24,464 bases of DNA from an uncultured Lysobacteraceae bacterium (GTDB lineage: Bacteria > Pseudomonadota > Gammaproteobacteria > Xanthomonadales > Xanthomonadaceae), in assembly GCA_946482565.1 (NCBI GenBank), contig CAMLSB010000012.1, forward strand, positions 1 to 24,464, given 5' to 3'. Below are positions 1 through 9,261 of the stretch, in pieces (within the stretch, counting starts at the first letter, position 1; each line of letters starts with the position of its first letter). The notes beneath the pieces were generated by a model. That model was not told where the DNA came from. It was given only the letters and a program-made list of their open reading frames with translations, and ran no database searches. A program made the position numbers and the translations under genes.

Positions 1-637
1 GGTAGATCGGCCACGCGTCGCCGGTGTTCTGGTGCTCGACGTGCTTGATCCGGTAGATCGCCGGGTCGCGCAGGTTCATGTTGCCCGACGCCATGTCGAT
101 CTTCGCGCGCAGCGTGCGCGCACCATCGGCGAACTCGCCCGCGCGCATGCGCCGGAACAGGTCGAGGTTTTCCTCGATGCTCCGCTCGCGGTACGGGGAG
201 TTGCGGCCCGGCTCGACCAGCGTGCCGCGGTACGCGCGGATCTCCTCGGCGGTCAGGTCGTCGACATAGGCGTCGCCCTGGCGGATGAGTTTTTCCGCCG
301 CGAGATGGAACACTTCGAAATAGTCGGACGCATGGCGCAGGCTCGCCCACTCGAAGCCGAGCCAGCGCACGTCGTCCTGGATCGCTGCGACATACTCGGG
401 ATCTTCCTTCGCCGGGTTGGTGTCGTCGAAGCGCAGGTTGCAGCGCCCGCCGAATTCCGCGGCGACGCCGAAGTCCAGGCAGATCGCCTTGGCGTGGCCA
501 ATGTGCAGGTAACCGTTGGGCTCGGGCGGGAAGCGCGTGCGGATCGCGGCGTGCTTGCCGCTCGCGAGGTCCTCGCGCACGATCTGCCTGATGAAGTCGG
601 TGCGCGGCGCATTGTCGCCGCCGGCAGCCTCGCTCAT
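1..637 (-). CDS. glnS: Glutaminyl-tRNA synthetase, N-terminal part (runs off the window)
   Basis: Class I aminoacyl-tRNA synthetase that charges tRNA(Gln) with glutamine in the cytoplasm. Only the first 212 codons are inside the window; the 3' part, including the KMSKS loop and the anticodon-binding domain, lies beyond base 1. The visible part contains the class I HIGH signature at residues 45-48 within [11 protein letters not shown], and continues with the GlnRS-type stretch FDDTNPAKE. The start ATG overlaps the stop of the upstream rnk gene (ATGA), so translation is probably coupled and this start is well supported. No internal stops are seen. The family call is very secure. Confidence 0.96.
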   Translation of the reverse strand, partial: MSEAAGGDNAPRTDFIRQIVREDLASGKHAAIRTRFPPEPNGYLHIGHAKAICLDFGVAAEFGGRCNLRFDDTNPAKEDPEYVAAIQDDVRWLGFEWASLRHASDYFEVFHLAAEKLIRQGDAYVDDLTAEEIRAYRGTLVEPGRNSPYRERSIEENLDLFRRMRAGEFADGARTLRAKIDMASGNMNLRDPAIYRIKHVEHQNTGDAWPIY

Positions 638-1050
638 CGGTGGTACTCCCCCGCCGCTTCCGGCTGGTAGCGCACGCCGAGCACGACCAGGCGCGTGCTG
701 CGGCCGCCGGGCACCGGCCATTCGATCGACTGGCCGGCACGCAGGCCGAGCAGGGCGCTGCCGACCGGCGCGAGGATCGAGATCTTGTCGGGGCTGCCGT
801 CGGCGTCGCGCGGGTAGACGAGGGTCAGCTCGCGCTCCTCGCCGTTCGACTCGTCGCGGAAGCGCGCCGTCGAGTTCATGGTGATCGCGTCCGACGGCAT
901 GTCGCGCGGCTCGCGCAGCTCGGCGCGCGCGAGTTCGTCGCGCAGGGCGTCGAAAGCCGGGCCGGACTGCGCGGGCTGCTCGAGCAGGGTCTCCAGGCGC
1001 TCGCAGTCGAGGCGGGAAAGCACCAGGGCGGGCTTGGTGTCGTGGGACAT
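634..1050 (-). CDS. rnk: Rnk-type regulator of nucleoside diphosphate kinase (GreA/GreB C-terminal fold)
   Basis: A 138-residue protein, close to the length of E. coli Rnk (136). Family members carry a short N-terminal helical domain and a C-terminal GreA/GreB-like domain, and are linked to nucleoside diphosphate kinase levels and RNA polymerase. Visible features are the N-terminal [11 protein letters not shown] region and the C-terminal GreA/B-like stretch [17 protein letters not shown] followed by a basic-hydrophobic end. The ATG at 1050 was chosen because GGAG lies 7 bases upstream; a longer frame exists to 1149 but reaches into the 3' end of oxyR. The stop overlaps the glnS start by ATGA, so the two are very probably co-expressed. 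Confidence 0.88.
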   Translation of the reverse strand: MSHDTKPALVLSRLDCERLETLLEQPAQSGPAFDALRDELARAELREPRDMPSDAITMNSTARFRDESNGEERELTLVYPRDADGSPDKISILAPVGSALLGLRAGQSIEWPVPGGRSTRLVVLGVRYQPEAAGEYHR

Positions 1051-1072
1051 GGCGGGGCTCCAAAAGCAATGC

Positions 1073-1097
1073 GGGCGGAGCGTCAGGCGCCCCGCCC
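1073..1097 (-). terminator. Hairpin between oxyR and rnk, possible terminator
   Basis: A perfect 10-pair stem with one G-U pair and a 5-base loop lies between the oxyR stop and the rnk start. On the minus strand it is followed within about a dozen bases by a short T run (CTTTT). That is weaker than a textbook rho-independent terminator, so it could equally be structure in the rnk leader. It is the only obvious candidate for the end of the oxyR transcript. Confidence 0.4.
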
Positions 1098-1123
1098 ACC
1101 GGACAACGAAAGATGCAGCCAAG

Positions 1124-2089
1124 TTAACCCGCGGCCGCGGTGCGATCAACCTTCCCGGCGGTTTCGCGGGGCGTCGCCGGGCCTTCGGCGGCGAGCAGCC
1201 CGGGCGGGAGGGCGCGGAAGACCTCGGCCAGCGCCGGCAGGAAGCTCCCCATCGCCGAACTCCTGCGCCAGGCCATCGCGATCCGGCGGCTGGGCCGGTC
1301 CTTGCCGGCGAACGGCAACAGCGCGATGTCCGGCGAAACCGGCACCGGCGGCTGCACCGCCAGGGCCGGCAGCAGGGTCACGCCGACGTTGGCGGCGACC
1401 ATCTGGCGCAGGGTTTCCAGGCTGGTGGCGCGGAATTCGGCCTTCTCGCCGGCGCCGGCCATGCGGCAGACATCCAGCGCCTGGTCGCGCAGGCAGTGGC
1501 CGTCCTCGAGCAGCAGCAGGCGCTCGTCGGCGAGGTCGCCGATCGCGAGCGGATGCTTGCCCGCGAGGCGATGCTGCGCCGGCACCGCGAGCAGGAACGG
1601 TTCCTCGAACAGGAACTCGACGTGCAGCTGGTCGTCGTGCAGCGGCAGCGCCAGCAGCGCGGCGTCGAGCTTGCCCGCGTGCAGGCGCTCGAGCAGCACC
1701 GGCGTCTTCTCCTCGACAAGCAGCAATTCCAGCCGCGGGAAGCGCTCGCGCACCGCGGCGACGACGTGCGGCAGCAGGTACGGCCCCAGCGTCGGGAAGA
1801 TGCCCAGGCGCACGCTGCCGGCTTCCGGGTCCTGGCTGCGGCGCGCGCCTTCCTTCATCTGCGCGACTTCGGCGAGCACGCGCCGCGCGCGCTCGGCCAC
1901 TTCGCGCCCGGCGGGCGTGAGCATCACCTTGCGAGGTGCGCGTTCGACCAGGGCCACGCCCAGTTCTTCCTCCAGCTTGCGGATCTGGGTGGAGAGCGTG
2001 GGCTGGCTGACGAAGCTCGCGGCGGCCGCGCGGCCGAAATGGCGATGGTCGGCCAGCGCCACGAGGTACTGGAGGTCGCGCAGGTTCAT
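1124..2089 (-). CDS. oxyR: Peroxide-sensing LysR-type regulator OxyR
   Basis: A 321-residue LysR-family activator with an N-terminal winged helix-turn-helix (about residues 1-60) and a periplasmic-binding-like sensor domain. The two redox cysteines fall at residues 199 and 208, exactly the positions of the peroxide-sensing disulfide pair in E. coli OxyR, in the motif GHCLRDQALDVC. This separates it from generic LysR proteins. It lies 49 bases downstream of ahpF in the same direction, matching the ahpC-ahpF-oxyR order known in Xanthomonas. No clear Shine-Dalgarno precedes the ATG, and a strong hairpin sits about 14 bases upstream, so its translation may be kept low. The last 20 or so residues (Ala/Pro/Arg rich) extend past the E. 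coli protein length of 305. Confidence 0.96.
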   Translation of the reverse strand: MNLRDLQYLVALADHRHFGRAAAASFVSQPTLSTQIRKLEEELGVALVERAPRKVMLTPAGREVAERARRVLAEVAQMKEGARRSQDPEAGSVRLGIFPTLGPYLLPHVVAAVRERFPRLELLLVEEKTPVLLERLHAGKLDAALLALPLHDDQLHVEFLFEEPFLLAVPAQHRLAGKHPLAIGDLADERLLLLEDGHCLRDQALDVCRMAGAGEKAEFRATSLETLRQMVAANVGVTLLPALAVQPPVPVSPDIALLPFAGKDRPSRRIAMAWRRSSAMGSFLPALAEVFRALPPGLLAAEGPATPRETAGKVDRTAAAG

Positions 2090-2103
2090 GCGTGCGATGC
2101 CGG

Positions 2104-2131
2104 GCGCGCGCCGTCGGTCGGAGGCGCGCGC
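2104..2131 (-). other. Hairpin between ahpF and oxyR
   Basis: A perfect 9-base-pair GC-only inverted repeat with a 10-base loop lies in the 49-base gap between the ahpF stop and the oxyR start. There is no T run, so it is not a classical terminator. It may stabilise the upstream message or dampen oxyR expression; this is inference from position and structure only. Confidence 0.5.
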
Positions 2132-2138
2132 ACGTCCG

Positions 2139-3728
2139 TCAGGCCGCCCTGGCCACGTCCGCGTCCGGTGCCGACGAGCGGATCAGGTGGTCGAACGCGC
2201 TCAGCGCGGCGGTGCAGCCCGCGCCCATCGCGATCACGATCTGCTTGTACGGCACGGTCGTGGCGTCGCCCGCCGCGAAGACGCCCGGCAAGCTGGTCGC
2301 GCCGCGGTCGTCGATCACGATCTCGCCGCGCGGGCTCAGCTCGATCGCGCCCTTCAGCCACTCGGTGTTGGGCAGCAGGCCGATCTGCACGAAGATGCCC
2401 GCGAGCTCGACCGTGCGGCTTTCCCCGCTGTTGCGGTCCTTGTAGACCAAGCCAGTGACCTTCTGTCCGTCGCCCAGCACTTCGGTGGTCTGCGCGCTCA
2501 CCAGCACGTCCACGTTCGGCAGGCTGCGCAGCTTGCGCTGCAGGACTTCGTCGGCGCGCAGCTTCGAGTCGAACTCGAGCAGCGTCACGTGCTCGACGAT
2601 GCCGGCCAGGTCGATCGCCGCCTCGACACCCGAGTTGCCGCCGCCGACCACCGCCACGCGCTTGCCCTTGAACAGCGGGCCGTCGCAGTGCGGGCAATAG
2701 GCCACGCCCTTGTTGCGGTACTGGTCCTCGCCGGGCACGCCCATCTGCCGCCAGCGCGCGCCGGTCGAGAGCACGACCGACTTCGCGTGCAGCGATGCGC
2801 CGCTTTCCAGTTGCACTTCGACCAGGCCGCCGGGTTTCGTCGCGGGGACGAGCTTCGCCGCGCGCTGCAGGTTCATCACGTCCACGTCGTACTCGCGCAC
2901 GTGCTGCTCCAGCGCGACGCCGAGCTTCGGGCCCTCGGTGTACTGCACGGAGATGAAGTTCTCGATGGCCATCGTGTCCAGCACCTGGCCGCCGAAGCGT
3001 TCGGCGGCGACGCCGGTGCGGATGCCCTTGCGCGCGGCGTAGATCGCCGCGGCGGAGCCGGCAGGGCCGCCGCCGACCACGAGCACGTCGAACGGCGCCT
3101 TTTCCGCGATGCGGGCGGCGGCGCGCGAGGCGGCGCCGGTGTCGAGCTTCGCGACGACCTGCTCGATCGTCATGCGGCCCTGGTCGAAGGGCTGGCCGTT
3201 GAGGAATACCGTCGGCACGCTCATCACTTCGCGCGCTTCGACTTCGGCCTGGTACAGCGCGCCGTCGATGGCGACGTGGCGGATGTTCGAATTGAGCACG
3301 CTCATCGCGTTGAGCGCCTGCACGGTGTCCGGGCAGCTCTGGCAGGAGAGCGACATGTAGGTCTCGAACACGAACTCACCCTCCAGGTCGCGGACCTGGT
3401 TGGCGAGTTCCTCTTCGATCTTCACCGGGTGGCCGCCGACCTGCAGCAGCGCCAGCACCAGCGAGGTGAATTCGTGGCCCATCGGGATCGCGGCGAAGCG
3501 CACCGACACGTCGGTGCCCGTGCGGACGATCGCGAACGAGGGCCTGCGCGCACCGGCGTCGTCGTCGGCGCGCACGCTGATCTTTGCGGAGGTCTCCGCG
3601 ATGTCGCGCAACAGCGATTCGAGTTCGCGCGACGCATCGCTGTCGTCGAGCGCGGCGACCAGTTCGATCGGCTGCACCAGGCGTTCCATGTAGGCGGCCA
3701 GCTGGGCCTTGAGGTCTGCGTCGAGCAT
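2139..3728 (-). CDS. ahpF: Alkyl hydroperoxide reductase flavoprotein subunit AhpF
   Basis: A 529-residue NADH-dependent disulfide reductase that recycles oxidised AhpC. It has an N-terminal tandem thioredoxin-like domain with CxxC at residues 129 and 132 (LSCQSCP), then a thioredoxin-reductase-like module with an FAD-binding GGGPAG at about 219-224, a CxxC at 345 and 348 (YCPHC), and an NAD-binding GGGNSG at about 362-367. The cysteine positions equal those of E. coli AhpF. The start at 3728 is supported by AGGAG upstream; a frame beginning at 3764 adds residues with no family resemblance. It sits between ahpC and oxyR on the same strand, 157 bases after ahpC. That gap is filled with hairpins, so it may be expressed less than ahpC. 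Confidence 0.97.
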   Translation of the reverse strand: MLDADLKAQLAAYMERLVQPIELVAALDDSDASRELESLLRDIAETSAKISVRADDDAGARRPSFAIVRTGTDVSVRFAAIPMGHEFTSLVLALLQVGGHPVKIEEELANQVRDLEGEFVFETYMSLSCQSCPDTVQALNAMSVLNSNIRHVAIDGALYQAEVEAREVMSVPTVFLNGQPFDQGRMTIEQVVAKLDTGAASRAAARIAEKAPFDVLVVGGGPAGSAAAIYAARKGIRTGVAAERFGGQVLDTMAIENFISVQYTEGPKLGVALEQHVREYDVDVMNLQRAAKLVPATKPGGLVEVQLESGASLHAKSVVLSTGARWRQMGVPGEDQYRNKGVAYCPHCDGPLFKGKRVAVVGGGNSGVEAAIDLAGIVEHVTLLEFDSKLRADEVLQRKLRSLPNVDVLVSAQTTEVLGDGQKVTGLVYKDRNSGESRTVELAGIFVQIGLLPNTEWLKGAIELSPRGEIVIDDRGATSLPGVFAAGDATTVPYKQIVIAMGAGCTAALSAFDHLIRSSAPDADVARAA

Positions 3729-3759
3729 GGCTTCGCTCCTGTGAAGTCGGCTCCGGGGG

Positions 3760-3783
3760 CGCATCCGGAAACGCCCGGATGCG
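3760..3783 (-). other. Hairpin just upstream of ahpF
   Basis: A perfect 9-base-pair inverted repeat (CGCATCCGG / CCGGATGCG) with a 6-base loop, about 30 bases upstream of the ahpF start. It belongs to a series of stem-loops filling the ahpC-ahpF gap. It has no T run. Confidence 0.5.
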
Positions 3784-3794
3784 GGGGAACAGGT

Positions 3795-3818
3795 GTCCCG
3801 GGCGCGAACGCCCGGGAC
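3795..3818 (-). terminator. Strong hairpin in the ahpC-ahpF gap, possible attenuator
   Basis: A perfect 10-base-pair stem (GTCCCGGGCG / CGCCCGGGAC) closed by a 4-base loop that reads TTCG on the transcribed strand. It is the strongest stem between ahpC and ahpF. It lacks a T run, so partial termination, or protection of the 3' end of the ahpC message from exonucleases, is more likely than full termination. Confidence 0.45.
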
Positions 3819-3856
3819 GATGCGACCGGTCGGGGGAACCGGCCGCGCTTGCAGCT

Positions 3857-3875
3857 GGCCGCGCCTGGCGCGGCC
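3857..3875 (-). other. Short hairpin just after the ahpC stop
   Basis: An 8-base-pair inverted repeat (GGCCGCGC / GCGCGGCC) with a 3-base loop, about 10 bases past the ahpC stop codon. It is the first of three clear stem-loops in this gap. Confidence 0.45.
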
Positions 3876-3885
3876 TCGAGGCGGC

Positions 3886-4449
3886 CTAGATCTTGCCGAC
3901 CAGGTCCAGCGACGGCTTCAGCGTCTTCTCGCCTTCCTTCCACTTCGCCGGGCACACCTCGCCCGGATGGCTGGCGACGTACTGCGCGGCCTTGACCTTG
4001 CGCAGCAGTTCCGACGCGTCGCGGCCGATGCCGTTGTCGTGGATCTCGCACAGCTTGATCTGGCCTTCCGGGTTGATCACGAAAGTGCCGCGCAGGGCCA
4101 GGCCTTCTTCCTCGATCATCACGTCGAAGTTGCGGGTGATCGCGCCGGTCGGGTCGCCGATCATCGTGTAGCTGACCTTCTTGATGGCGTCCGAGGTGTC
4201 GTGCCAGGCCTTGTGGGCGAAGTGGGTGTCGGTGGAGACGCTGTAGATCTCGACACCGAGCTTCTTGAACTCCTCGTACTTGTCGGCCAGGTCCTCGAGC
4301 TCGGTCGGGCAGACGAAGGTGAAGTCGGCCGGGTAGAACACCACGACGGACCACTTGCCCTTCAGGCTGGCGTCGGTGACTTCGATGAACTTGCCGTCCT
4401 TCAGGGCCTGGGCCTTGAACGGCTTGATCTGGGTGTTGATCAGGGACAT
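3886..4449 (-). CDS. ahpC: Alkyl hydroperoxide reductase subunit C (typical 2-Cys peroxiredoxin)
   Basis: A 187-residue cytoplasmic peroxiredoxin that reduces hydrogen peroxide, organic hydroperoxides and peroxynitrite, and is itself reduced by AhpF. The peroxidatic cysteine is C47 in DFTFVCPTE and the resolving cysteine is C166 in GEVCPAKW, matching the enterobacterial AhpC positions. Length is exactly that expected. The ATG at 4449 is preceded by GAGGA at a reasonable distance. The gene has its own promoter with an OxyR-type site upstream, and is followed by ahpF and oxyR on the same strand, so it is the first gene of the peroxide-response cluster. Confidence 0.98.
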   Translation of the reverse strand: MSLINTQIKPFKAQALKDGKFIEVTDASLKGKWSVVVFYPADFTFVCPTELEDLADKYEEFKKLGVEIYSVSTDTHFAHKAWHDTSDAIKKVSYTMIGDPTGAITRNFDVMIEEEGLALRGTFVINPEGQIKLCEIHDNGIGRDASELLRKVKAAQYVASHPGEVCPAKWKEGEKTLKPSLDLVGKI

Positions 4450-4502
4450 GGAGAGGGTCCTCGCGGGTGGGTGGAAAGGGTCGGATCAGGGGAACACGGG
4501 CC

Positions 4503-4531
4503 ATGTTAGGCCGGTGAATCCGAATCATCAA
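4503..4531 (-). promoter_or_regulatory. Core promoter of ahpC
   Basis: On the minus strand TTGATG (4531-4526) and TAACAT (4508-4503) are separated by exactly 17 bases, a good sigma-70 type -35/-10 pair. This would start transcription near 4496 and leave a leader of roughly 46 bases containing the ahpC ribosome-binding site. The local base composition is clearly richer in A and T than the surroundings, as expected for a promoter. Confidence 0.75.
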
Positions 4532-4568
4532 ATTGATTGATGACATGAATACGATAGATTTTATCTAT
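4532..4568 (-). promoter_or_regulatory. OxyR-binding site upstream of ahpC
   Basis: Bases 4554-4568 read ATAG-N7-CTAT and match every defined position of one published OxyR half-site (ATAGnTnnnAnCTAT). After the required 7-base spacer, bases 4532-4546 form a weaker second half-site (about half of the defined positions) that abuts the -35 box. This geometry, with OxyR bound right next to -35, is what is known for OxyR-activated promoters. The perfect half also lies within a 7-3-7 palindrome at 4553-4569. The cognate oxyR gene lies two genes downstream. Confidence 0.78.
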
Positions 4569-4606
4569 CATTCAGGCGGCAAGCCGGACCCGTAAGACGC
4601 CCTCGT

Positions 4607-7600
4607 TCAGTCCGCGGCGCTGGCCTCGTCCGTCGCAGCCGAAATGGCTGCTTGCGCTGCCACCTGCACGAGCGCGGAGAAGTCGAACGGATCGGATTCG
4701 CGCATCAGCGCCCGCCGGAACGTGCGCTCGTCGTCCGCGGACAGCGTCGCGAGGGCCTGGAATTCGCCGGCGACGAGCGCCGCCTGCGCGATGCCGTCGC
4801 GGTAGAGCACGCGCGCGCCGGGCAGGCGCGGCACCTTCGCGCCCGGCAGTACCGTGCCGGCGAGGTTGAGCGGATCGTTCGCCGACACCACCAGCGCCTC
4901 GCCGTCGTTGGCGCGCCGCCGCACCTGGCGCAGCGCGGCCACGGCCTCGGGCAGCGCGAACTGCTCGCCGCTCAGCCCGGCGACGAAGCGCCCGCCGCGC
5001 AGCTCGCCGCGCGCTTCGAGCCGGTGGTAGACGCGCAACAGCTCGCGCCAGGACGGCAGCCAGGCCGCCTCGCGCTCGAGCAGCCGCCAGCAGACGACGC
5101 CGTAGCGGCGCAGCAGGACGCGGGCGACGTGTTCGACGTCGGCCGGATCGCGCTTCGTGGGGCCGGTGCCGGCCGCGCGACGCGCGAGCGTCCACCGCCC
5201 CGCATCCTCGATGCCGAGCAGCGCAGTGCGCCGCCCGCGGCGATGCCCCGGCACCGGGCGCCGCGACGCGGGGACCAGCAATGCGCGCAGGCCGGCGAAA
5301 CTGTCGCAGCCCGCCTGGCCGCGCGCGACGAGTTCGGCCAGCGCATCCTCGAGTTCGGGGCGCAGCAGGCGCGAATCGGCGGCGAGCTCGTCGAAGAACG
5401 AGGCGCCGTTCGCGCGCAGGCAGTCGGCCACCTTTTGCGCGCGCGAGGACAGTTCCGGCGCGTCCTCGTGCTCGCCCGCGGTGGCGCGCGTCCACAGCGC
5501 GAGGTCGCGGCGCGGCAGCAATGCGATCGGCGTGGCGCGCAACGAGCTGCCATGGCCGCCGTCCGAAGACGTCGTCGCGCCGCGCAGGCGCGCCCAGGCG
5601 ATGCGTCCGGCAGTGCAGAGATCGTCGAGCCATGCAGGCGAATAGTCCACGACGCGCGCGGGCAGCAACTCCGTTTCCCACGTGGCGGCCGGTGCCTCGA
5701 AGCCCTCCAGCTGCGCCAGCACGTTCGCCAGCGCCTCCGGACCGCTGCCGCGCGTCGCCTTCGACACGCGCTGCCAGTCGCAGAGGAAACGCATGAAGTC
5801 GTGCGCGGCGACCGGCTCGATCTCCTTGCGCAGGCGACCGATCGTGTAGCGGTGGATGCGCGCCAGCAGCTGGCGCTCGCACCATTCGAGCGCGGGCGTG
5901 CCGGAGAAATGGCCGCGCATCGCATAGCCTTCGCCCTCGAGGCCGGCGAGCGCCATGTCGATTTCGTATTGCGGCAGCGCGAGCTGCATCGCGAGCGTGC
6001 CGGCGGCGACCACGCCGAGGCCCGACAGGCGCGCGCGCAGCAGCTCGACCAGCGCGGCTTCGCGCGCCCACGTTTCACGCGCGTATTCGGCCGGGGCCTC
6101 GATGGCGGGCGCGATCGCCGCCGCCGGATGCAGCGCTCGCGCCATCGGCAGGCGCTCGGCCGCGACCCACAGGCTCGCGCCGGCCTCGATGCGCGCCGCG
6201 CGATGGTCGTTCGCGAGCTGCCGCAGCAGGTCAGGCCAGCCGGGGGTCGCCAGCGCCTCCGTCGCGGTGACGCAACCCAGCGACATCAGCGCATCGTGCA
6301 TCTCGTCGGCATTGCGCGCACGCGGCCAGGCCTGTTCGCGGACCTCGGCAATCGCGTTCGCGTCAAGTCGCGCGAGGTCGCCCGCATCGCCGCGGTCGGC
6401 GATGCCGCGGGTCATCACGGCTTGCGTGCGACGCTCCTCCAGCGGCGCGTCGTCGAGGAAGGCGTACGGCTTGGCGCTCAGCGCCTCTGCCGCGAACGGC
6501 GAGGGCGCCGTGACGTCGCGCGCGACGACCTCGACTTCGCCCGACTCGATGCGCCGCAGCAGCGACAGCCAGCCTTCGGTGTCCATCGCCTCGTGCAGGC
6601 AGTCGTCCATCGTCTGCGCGACCAGCGGATGGTCGGGCACCTCGCGCTCGCCGACGATGTTCTCCAGGCACGCGACCTGGTCGGGGAACACGCTGGCCAG
6701 CAGGTCCTCCGACTTCATCCGCTGCAGCTGGGGCGCGACCTTCTTGCCGCCGACGAAGCGCGGCAGCGCCAGCGCGGTGGTCGCGTTCCAGCGCCAGCGC
6801 ACGCCGAACAGCGGCGCGTCGAGCAGCGCCTGCACGAGGATGTGCTCGGCGGTGTTCGAATGCAGGTAGCCCGCGACTTCGATCAGCGGGAACGAATGGC
6901 TGGTCGACAGCGACAGCACGATCGCGTTCTCGGTCGCCGCCGCCTGCAACTCGAAGTTGAACTTGCGGCAGAAGCGCTTGCGCAGCGCCAGCCCCCAGGC
7001 GCGGTTGACGCGGCTGCCGTAGGGCGTGTGGATGACGAGCTGGGTGCCGCCGGATTCGTCGAAGAAGCGCTCCAGCGCGATCGTCTCGCGCGTGGGCATC
7101 ACGCCAAGCGCGGCCTGCTGGTTGGCGCAGTAGTCGGCGAGCTGGCGCGCGGCCTCTTCGGGCAAGCCGACTTCTTCCATCAGCCATGCGACCAGCGTTT
7201 CGGGGTCGTCGCCGACACGCTGCGCGATTTCCTCGCGCAGCCGCGACACGCCGACCGACATCTCGTCGGTGCGCCCGGGCGCCTCGCCAAGCCAGAACGG
7301 GATCGTCGGCGGCTGGCCCTGCGCGTCCTCGACGCGCACGCGCCCGGTCTCGACGCGCAGGATCCGGTAGCTGGCGTTGCCGAGCTGGAAGATGTCCCCG
7401 GCCATCGACTCGATGGCGAAATCCTCGTTGACCGTGCCGATCATGATCGACTGCGGTTCCATCACCACGCTGTAGTCGCCGGTGTCGGGGATCGTGCCGC
7501 CCGACATCACCGCGGTCATCCGCCCGCCGGCGCGGCCGCGGAGCCGGCCGTGCACGGCGTCGCGGTGCAGGTAGCTGCCGCGGTTGCCGCGGCGCGTGGC

Positions 7601-9034
7601 ATAGCCGTCGGCGAGCATGCGCACGACCTGGTCCCAGGTGGCGCGCTCGAGGTCGCGGTACGGCCAGGCGCGGCGCATCCAGTCGTACAGCGCGTCCTCG
7701 GACCATTCCGTGGCGGACACCTCGGCCACGATCTGCTGCGCGAGCACGTCCAGCGGCGCCCGTGGCATCACCAGCGCATCGAGCTCGCCGCGACGCACGC
7801 AGTCGAGCAGCGCCGCGCATTCGACCAGGTCCTCGCGCGAGGTCGGGAACAGCCGGCCCTTCGGCGTGCCGCCGACGAAATGCCCGGAGCGGCCGACGCG
7901 CTGCAGGAATGCCGCGATCGAGCGAGGCGAACCCAGCTGGCAGACGAGGTCGACGTCGCCGATGTCGATGCCGAGTTCCAGCGACGCGGTCGCGACCAGC
8001 ACCTTCAGCGATCCGGCCTTGAGCCGCTGCTCCGCGTCCAGCCGAAGTTCCTTCGCCAGGCTGCCGTGGTGCGCGGCCACGTGCTCGTTGCCGAGCAGGT
8101 CGCCAAGGTGGCGCGCGGCGCGTTCGGCCATGCGCCGCGTGTTGACGAACACCAGCGTGGTGCGGTGCGCTTCGACGAGCTCGGCCAGGCGCTTGTAGAC
8201 GAGTTCCCAGTGCTCGTTCGACATCACCGGTTGCAGCGGCACCGGCGGCAGCTCCAGCGCGAGGTCGCGGCGGCGCGAGTAGCCGATGTCGACGATCGCG
8301 CAGGCGGGCGTGCCGTCGGCCGCGACGTTCGCCGCGCCGACCAGGAAGCGCGCGACCTCGTCGATGGGCTTCTGCGTCGCCGACAGGCCGATGCGCGCCA
8401 GCGGCGCGCCGCACAGCGCTTCCATGCGCTCCAGCGACAGTGCCAGGTGGCTGCCGCGCTTGCTCGCGGCGACGGCGTGGATCTCGTCGACGATGACGGT
8501 GCGCGTGGGCGCCAGCATCGCGCGCCCGGATTCCGATCCGAGCAGCACGTACAGCGATTCCGGTGTGGTCACCAGGATGTGCGGCGGGTTCTTGCGCAGC
8601 GCCGCGCGTTCCGACTGGGGCGTGTCGCCGGTGCGCACCGCGGTGCGGATCTCGACGTCGGGCAGGCCGAGCCGCGCGAGTTCCTCGCGGATGCCGGCCA
8701 GTGGCGCATCGAGGTTGAGGTGGATGTCGTTGGACAAGGCCTTCAGCGGGGAAACGTAGACGACCTGCGTCGCGTCGGGCAGGCCACCCGCGGCCAGGCC
8801 CCGGCGCACCAGCGCGTCGATCGCCGAGAGGAAGGCGGTGAGCGTCTTGCCCGACCCGGTGGGCGCGGCGACCAGCACGTGGCGCCCGTCGCGGATCGCC
8901 GGCCACGCCTGCTGCTGCGCCTCGGTGGCGCCGCCGGGGAATGCGCGCGCGAACCAGCCGGCGACGGCGGGGTGGAAACCGGCGGTCGGGTCGGCGTGAC
9001 CCGCGGTCGGCGGGCCTGCGGCGGGCGAGGGCAT
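4607..9034 (-). CDS. lhr: Lhr-type large ATP-dependent helicase
   Basis: A 1475-residue superfamily 2 helicase of the bacterial Lhr type, a DNA-repair helicase with RecA1, RecA2, winged-helix and bundle domains plus a long C-terminal region. Visible motifs (numbered from this start) are Walker A APTGSGKT at 57-64, DEIH at 183-186 followed by the Lhr-typical [14 protein letters not shown], and motif [10 protein letters not shown]. The C-terminal half resembles the E. coli CTD (for example [17 protein letters not shown] and [15 protein letters not shown]). The protein ends about 60 residues early and lacks the family's final conserved segment. The ATG at 9034 is preferred because homology begins shortly after it and a GATAAT -10-like box lies just upstream; an in-frame ATG at 9124 would add 30 residues with no resemblance. 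It is separated from ahpC by the ahpC promoter. Confidence 0.93.
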   Translation of the reverse strand: MPSPAAGPPTAGHADPTAGFHPAVAGWFARAFPGGATEAQQQAWPAIRDGRHVLVAAPTGSGKTLTAFLSAIDALVRRGLAAGGLPDATQVVYVSPLKALSNDIHLNLDAPLAGIREELARLGLPDVEIRTAVRTGDTPQSERAALRKNPPHILVTTPESLYVLLGSESGRAMLAPTRTVIVDEIHAVAASKRGSHLALSLERMEALCGAPLARIGLSATQKPIDEVARFLVGAANVAADGTPACAIVDIGYSRRRDLALELPPVPLQPVMSNEHWELVYKRLAELVEAHRTTLVFVNTRRMAERAARHLGDLLGNEHVAAHHGSLAKELRLDAEQRLKAGSLKVLVATASLELGIDIGDVDLVCQLGSPRSIAAFLQRVGRSGHFVGGTPKGRLFPTSREDLVECAALLDCVRRGELDALVMPRAPLDVLAQQIVAEVSATEWSEDALYDWMRRAWPYRDLERATWDQVVRMLADGYATRRGNRGSYLHRDAVHGRLRGRAGGRMTAVMSGGTIPDTGDYSVVMEPQSIMIGTVNEDFAIESMAGDIFQLGNASYRILRVETGRVRVEDAQGQPPTIPFWLGEAPGRTDEMSVGVSRLREEIAQRVGDDPETLVAWLMEEVGLPEEAARQLADYCANQQAALGVMPTRETIALERFFDESGGTQLVIHTPYGSRVNRAWGLALRKRFCRKFNFELQAAATENAIVLSLSTSHSFPLIEVAGYLHSNTAEHILVQALLDAPLFGVRWRWNATTALALPRFVGGKKVAPQLQRMKSEDLLASVFPDQVACLENIVGEREVPDHPLVAQTMDDCLHEAMDTEGWLSLLRRIESGEVEVVARDVTAPSPFAAEALSAKPYAFLDDAPLEERRTQAVMTRGIADRGDAGDLARLDANAIAEVREQAWPRARNADEMHDALMSLGCVTATEALATPGWPDLLRQLANDHRAARIEAGASLWVAAERLPMARALHPAAAIAPAIEAPAEYARETWAREAALVELLRARLSGLGVVAAGTLAMQLALPQYEIDMALAGLEGEGYAMRGHFSGTPALEWCERQLLARIHRYTIGRLRKEIEPVAAHDFMRFLCDWQRVSKATRGSGPEALANVLAQLEGFEAPAATWETELLPARVVDYSPAWLDDLCTAGRIAWARLRGATTSSDGGHGSSLRATPIALLPRRDLALWTRATAGEHEDAPELSSRAQKVADCLRANGASFFDELAADSRLLRPELEDALAELVARGQAGCDSFAGLRALLVPASRRPVPGHRRGRRTALLGIEDAGRWTLARRAAGTGPTKRDPADVEHVARVLLRRYGVVCWRLLEREAAWLPSWRELLRVYHRLEARGELRGGRFVAGLSGEQFALPEAVAALRQVRRRANDGEALVVSANDPLNLAGTVLPGAKVPRLPGARVLYRDGIAQAALVAGEFQALATLSADDERTFRRALMRESDPFDFSALVQVAAQAAISAATDEASAAD

Positions 9035-9261
9035 GCCGCCATTATCCGGGGCGTCGGCGGCGCGCGGATGAATGCCCAGGTGGAGTGCGATTTGCGCGGC
9101 CATGCCGGCGAGACTGGCATTCACGCGTCGCAGCCCCTGCGACGGGCGGGTGACGCGGTGCCGGGCGTCGATGCGGGCCGGGCGCGGGCCGGGACTTTCG
9201 TCATGGTCGCACCGGTCCGCGCCCGAGTTACCCTCGCAGGATCACCCCGGAGGCACCGACC
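9035..9261. promoter_or_regulatory. Divergent intergenic region between lhr and the M1 peptidase
   Basis: This 227-base gap must hold promoters for both flanking genes. On the minus strand GATAAT (9046-9041) ends six bases before the chosen lhr ATG, which would give a leaderless or nearly leaderless lhr message. On the plus strand TACCCT (9229-9234) is a weak -10 candidate for the peptidase. No convincing -35 box accompanies either one. No repeats or small genes are evident. Confidence 0.3.

Noticed and set aside
3729..3764. Longer ahpF start at 3764
   Set aside because: The extra 12 residues have no family resemblance and the ATG at 3728 has a good Shine-Dalgarno; the cysteine numbering also matches E. 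coli AhpF from 3728.
1140..3995. A 951-codon plus-strand frame opposite oxyR and ahpF
   Set aside because: It is an antisense shadow; oxyR and ahpF on the minus strand have diagnostic cysteines and cofactor motifs.
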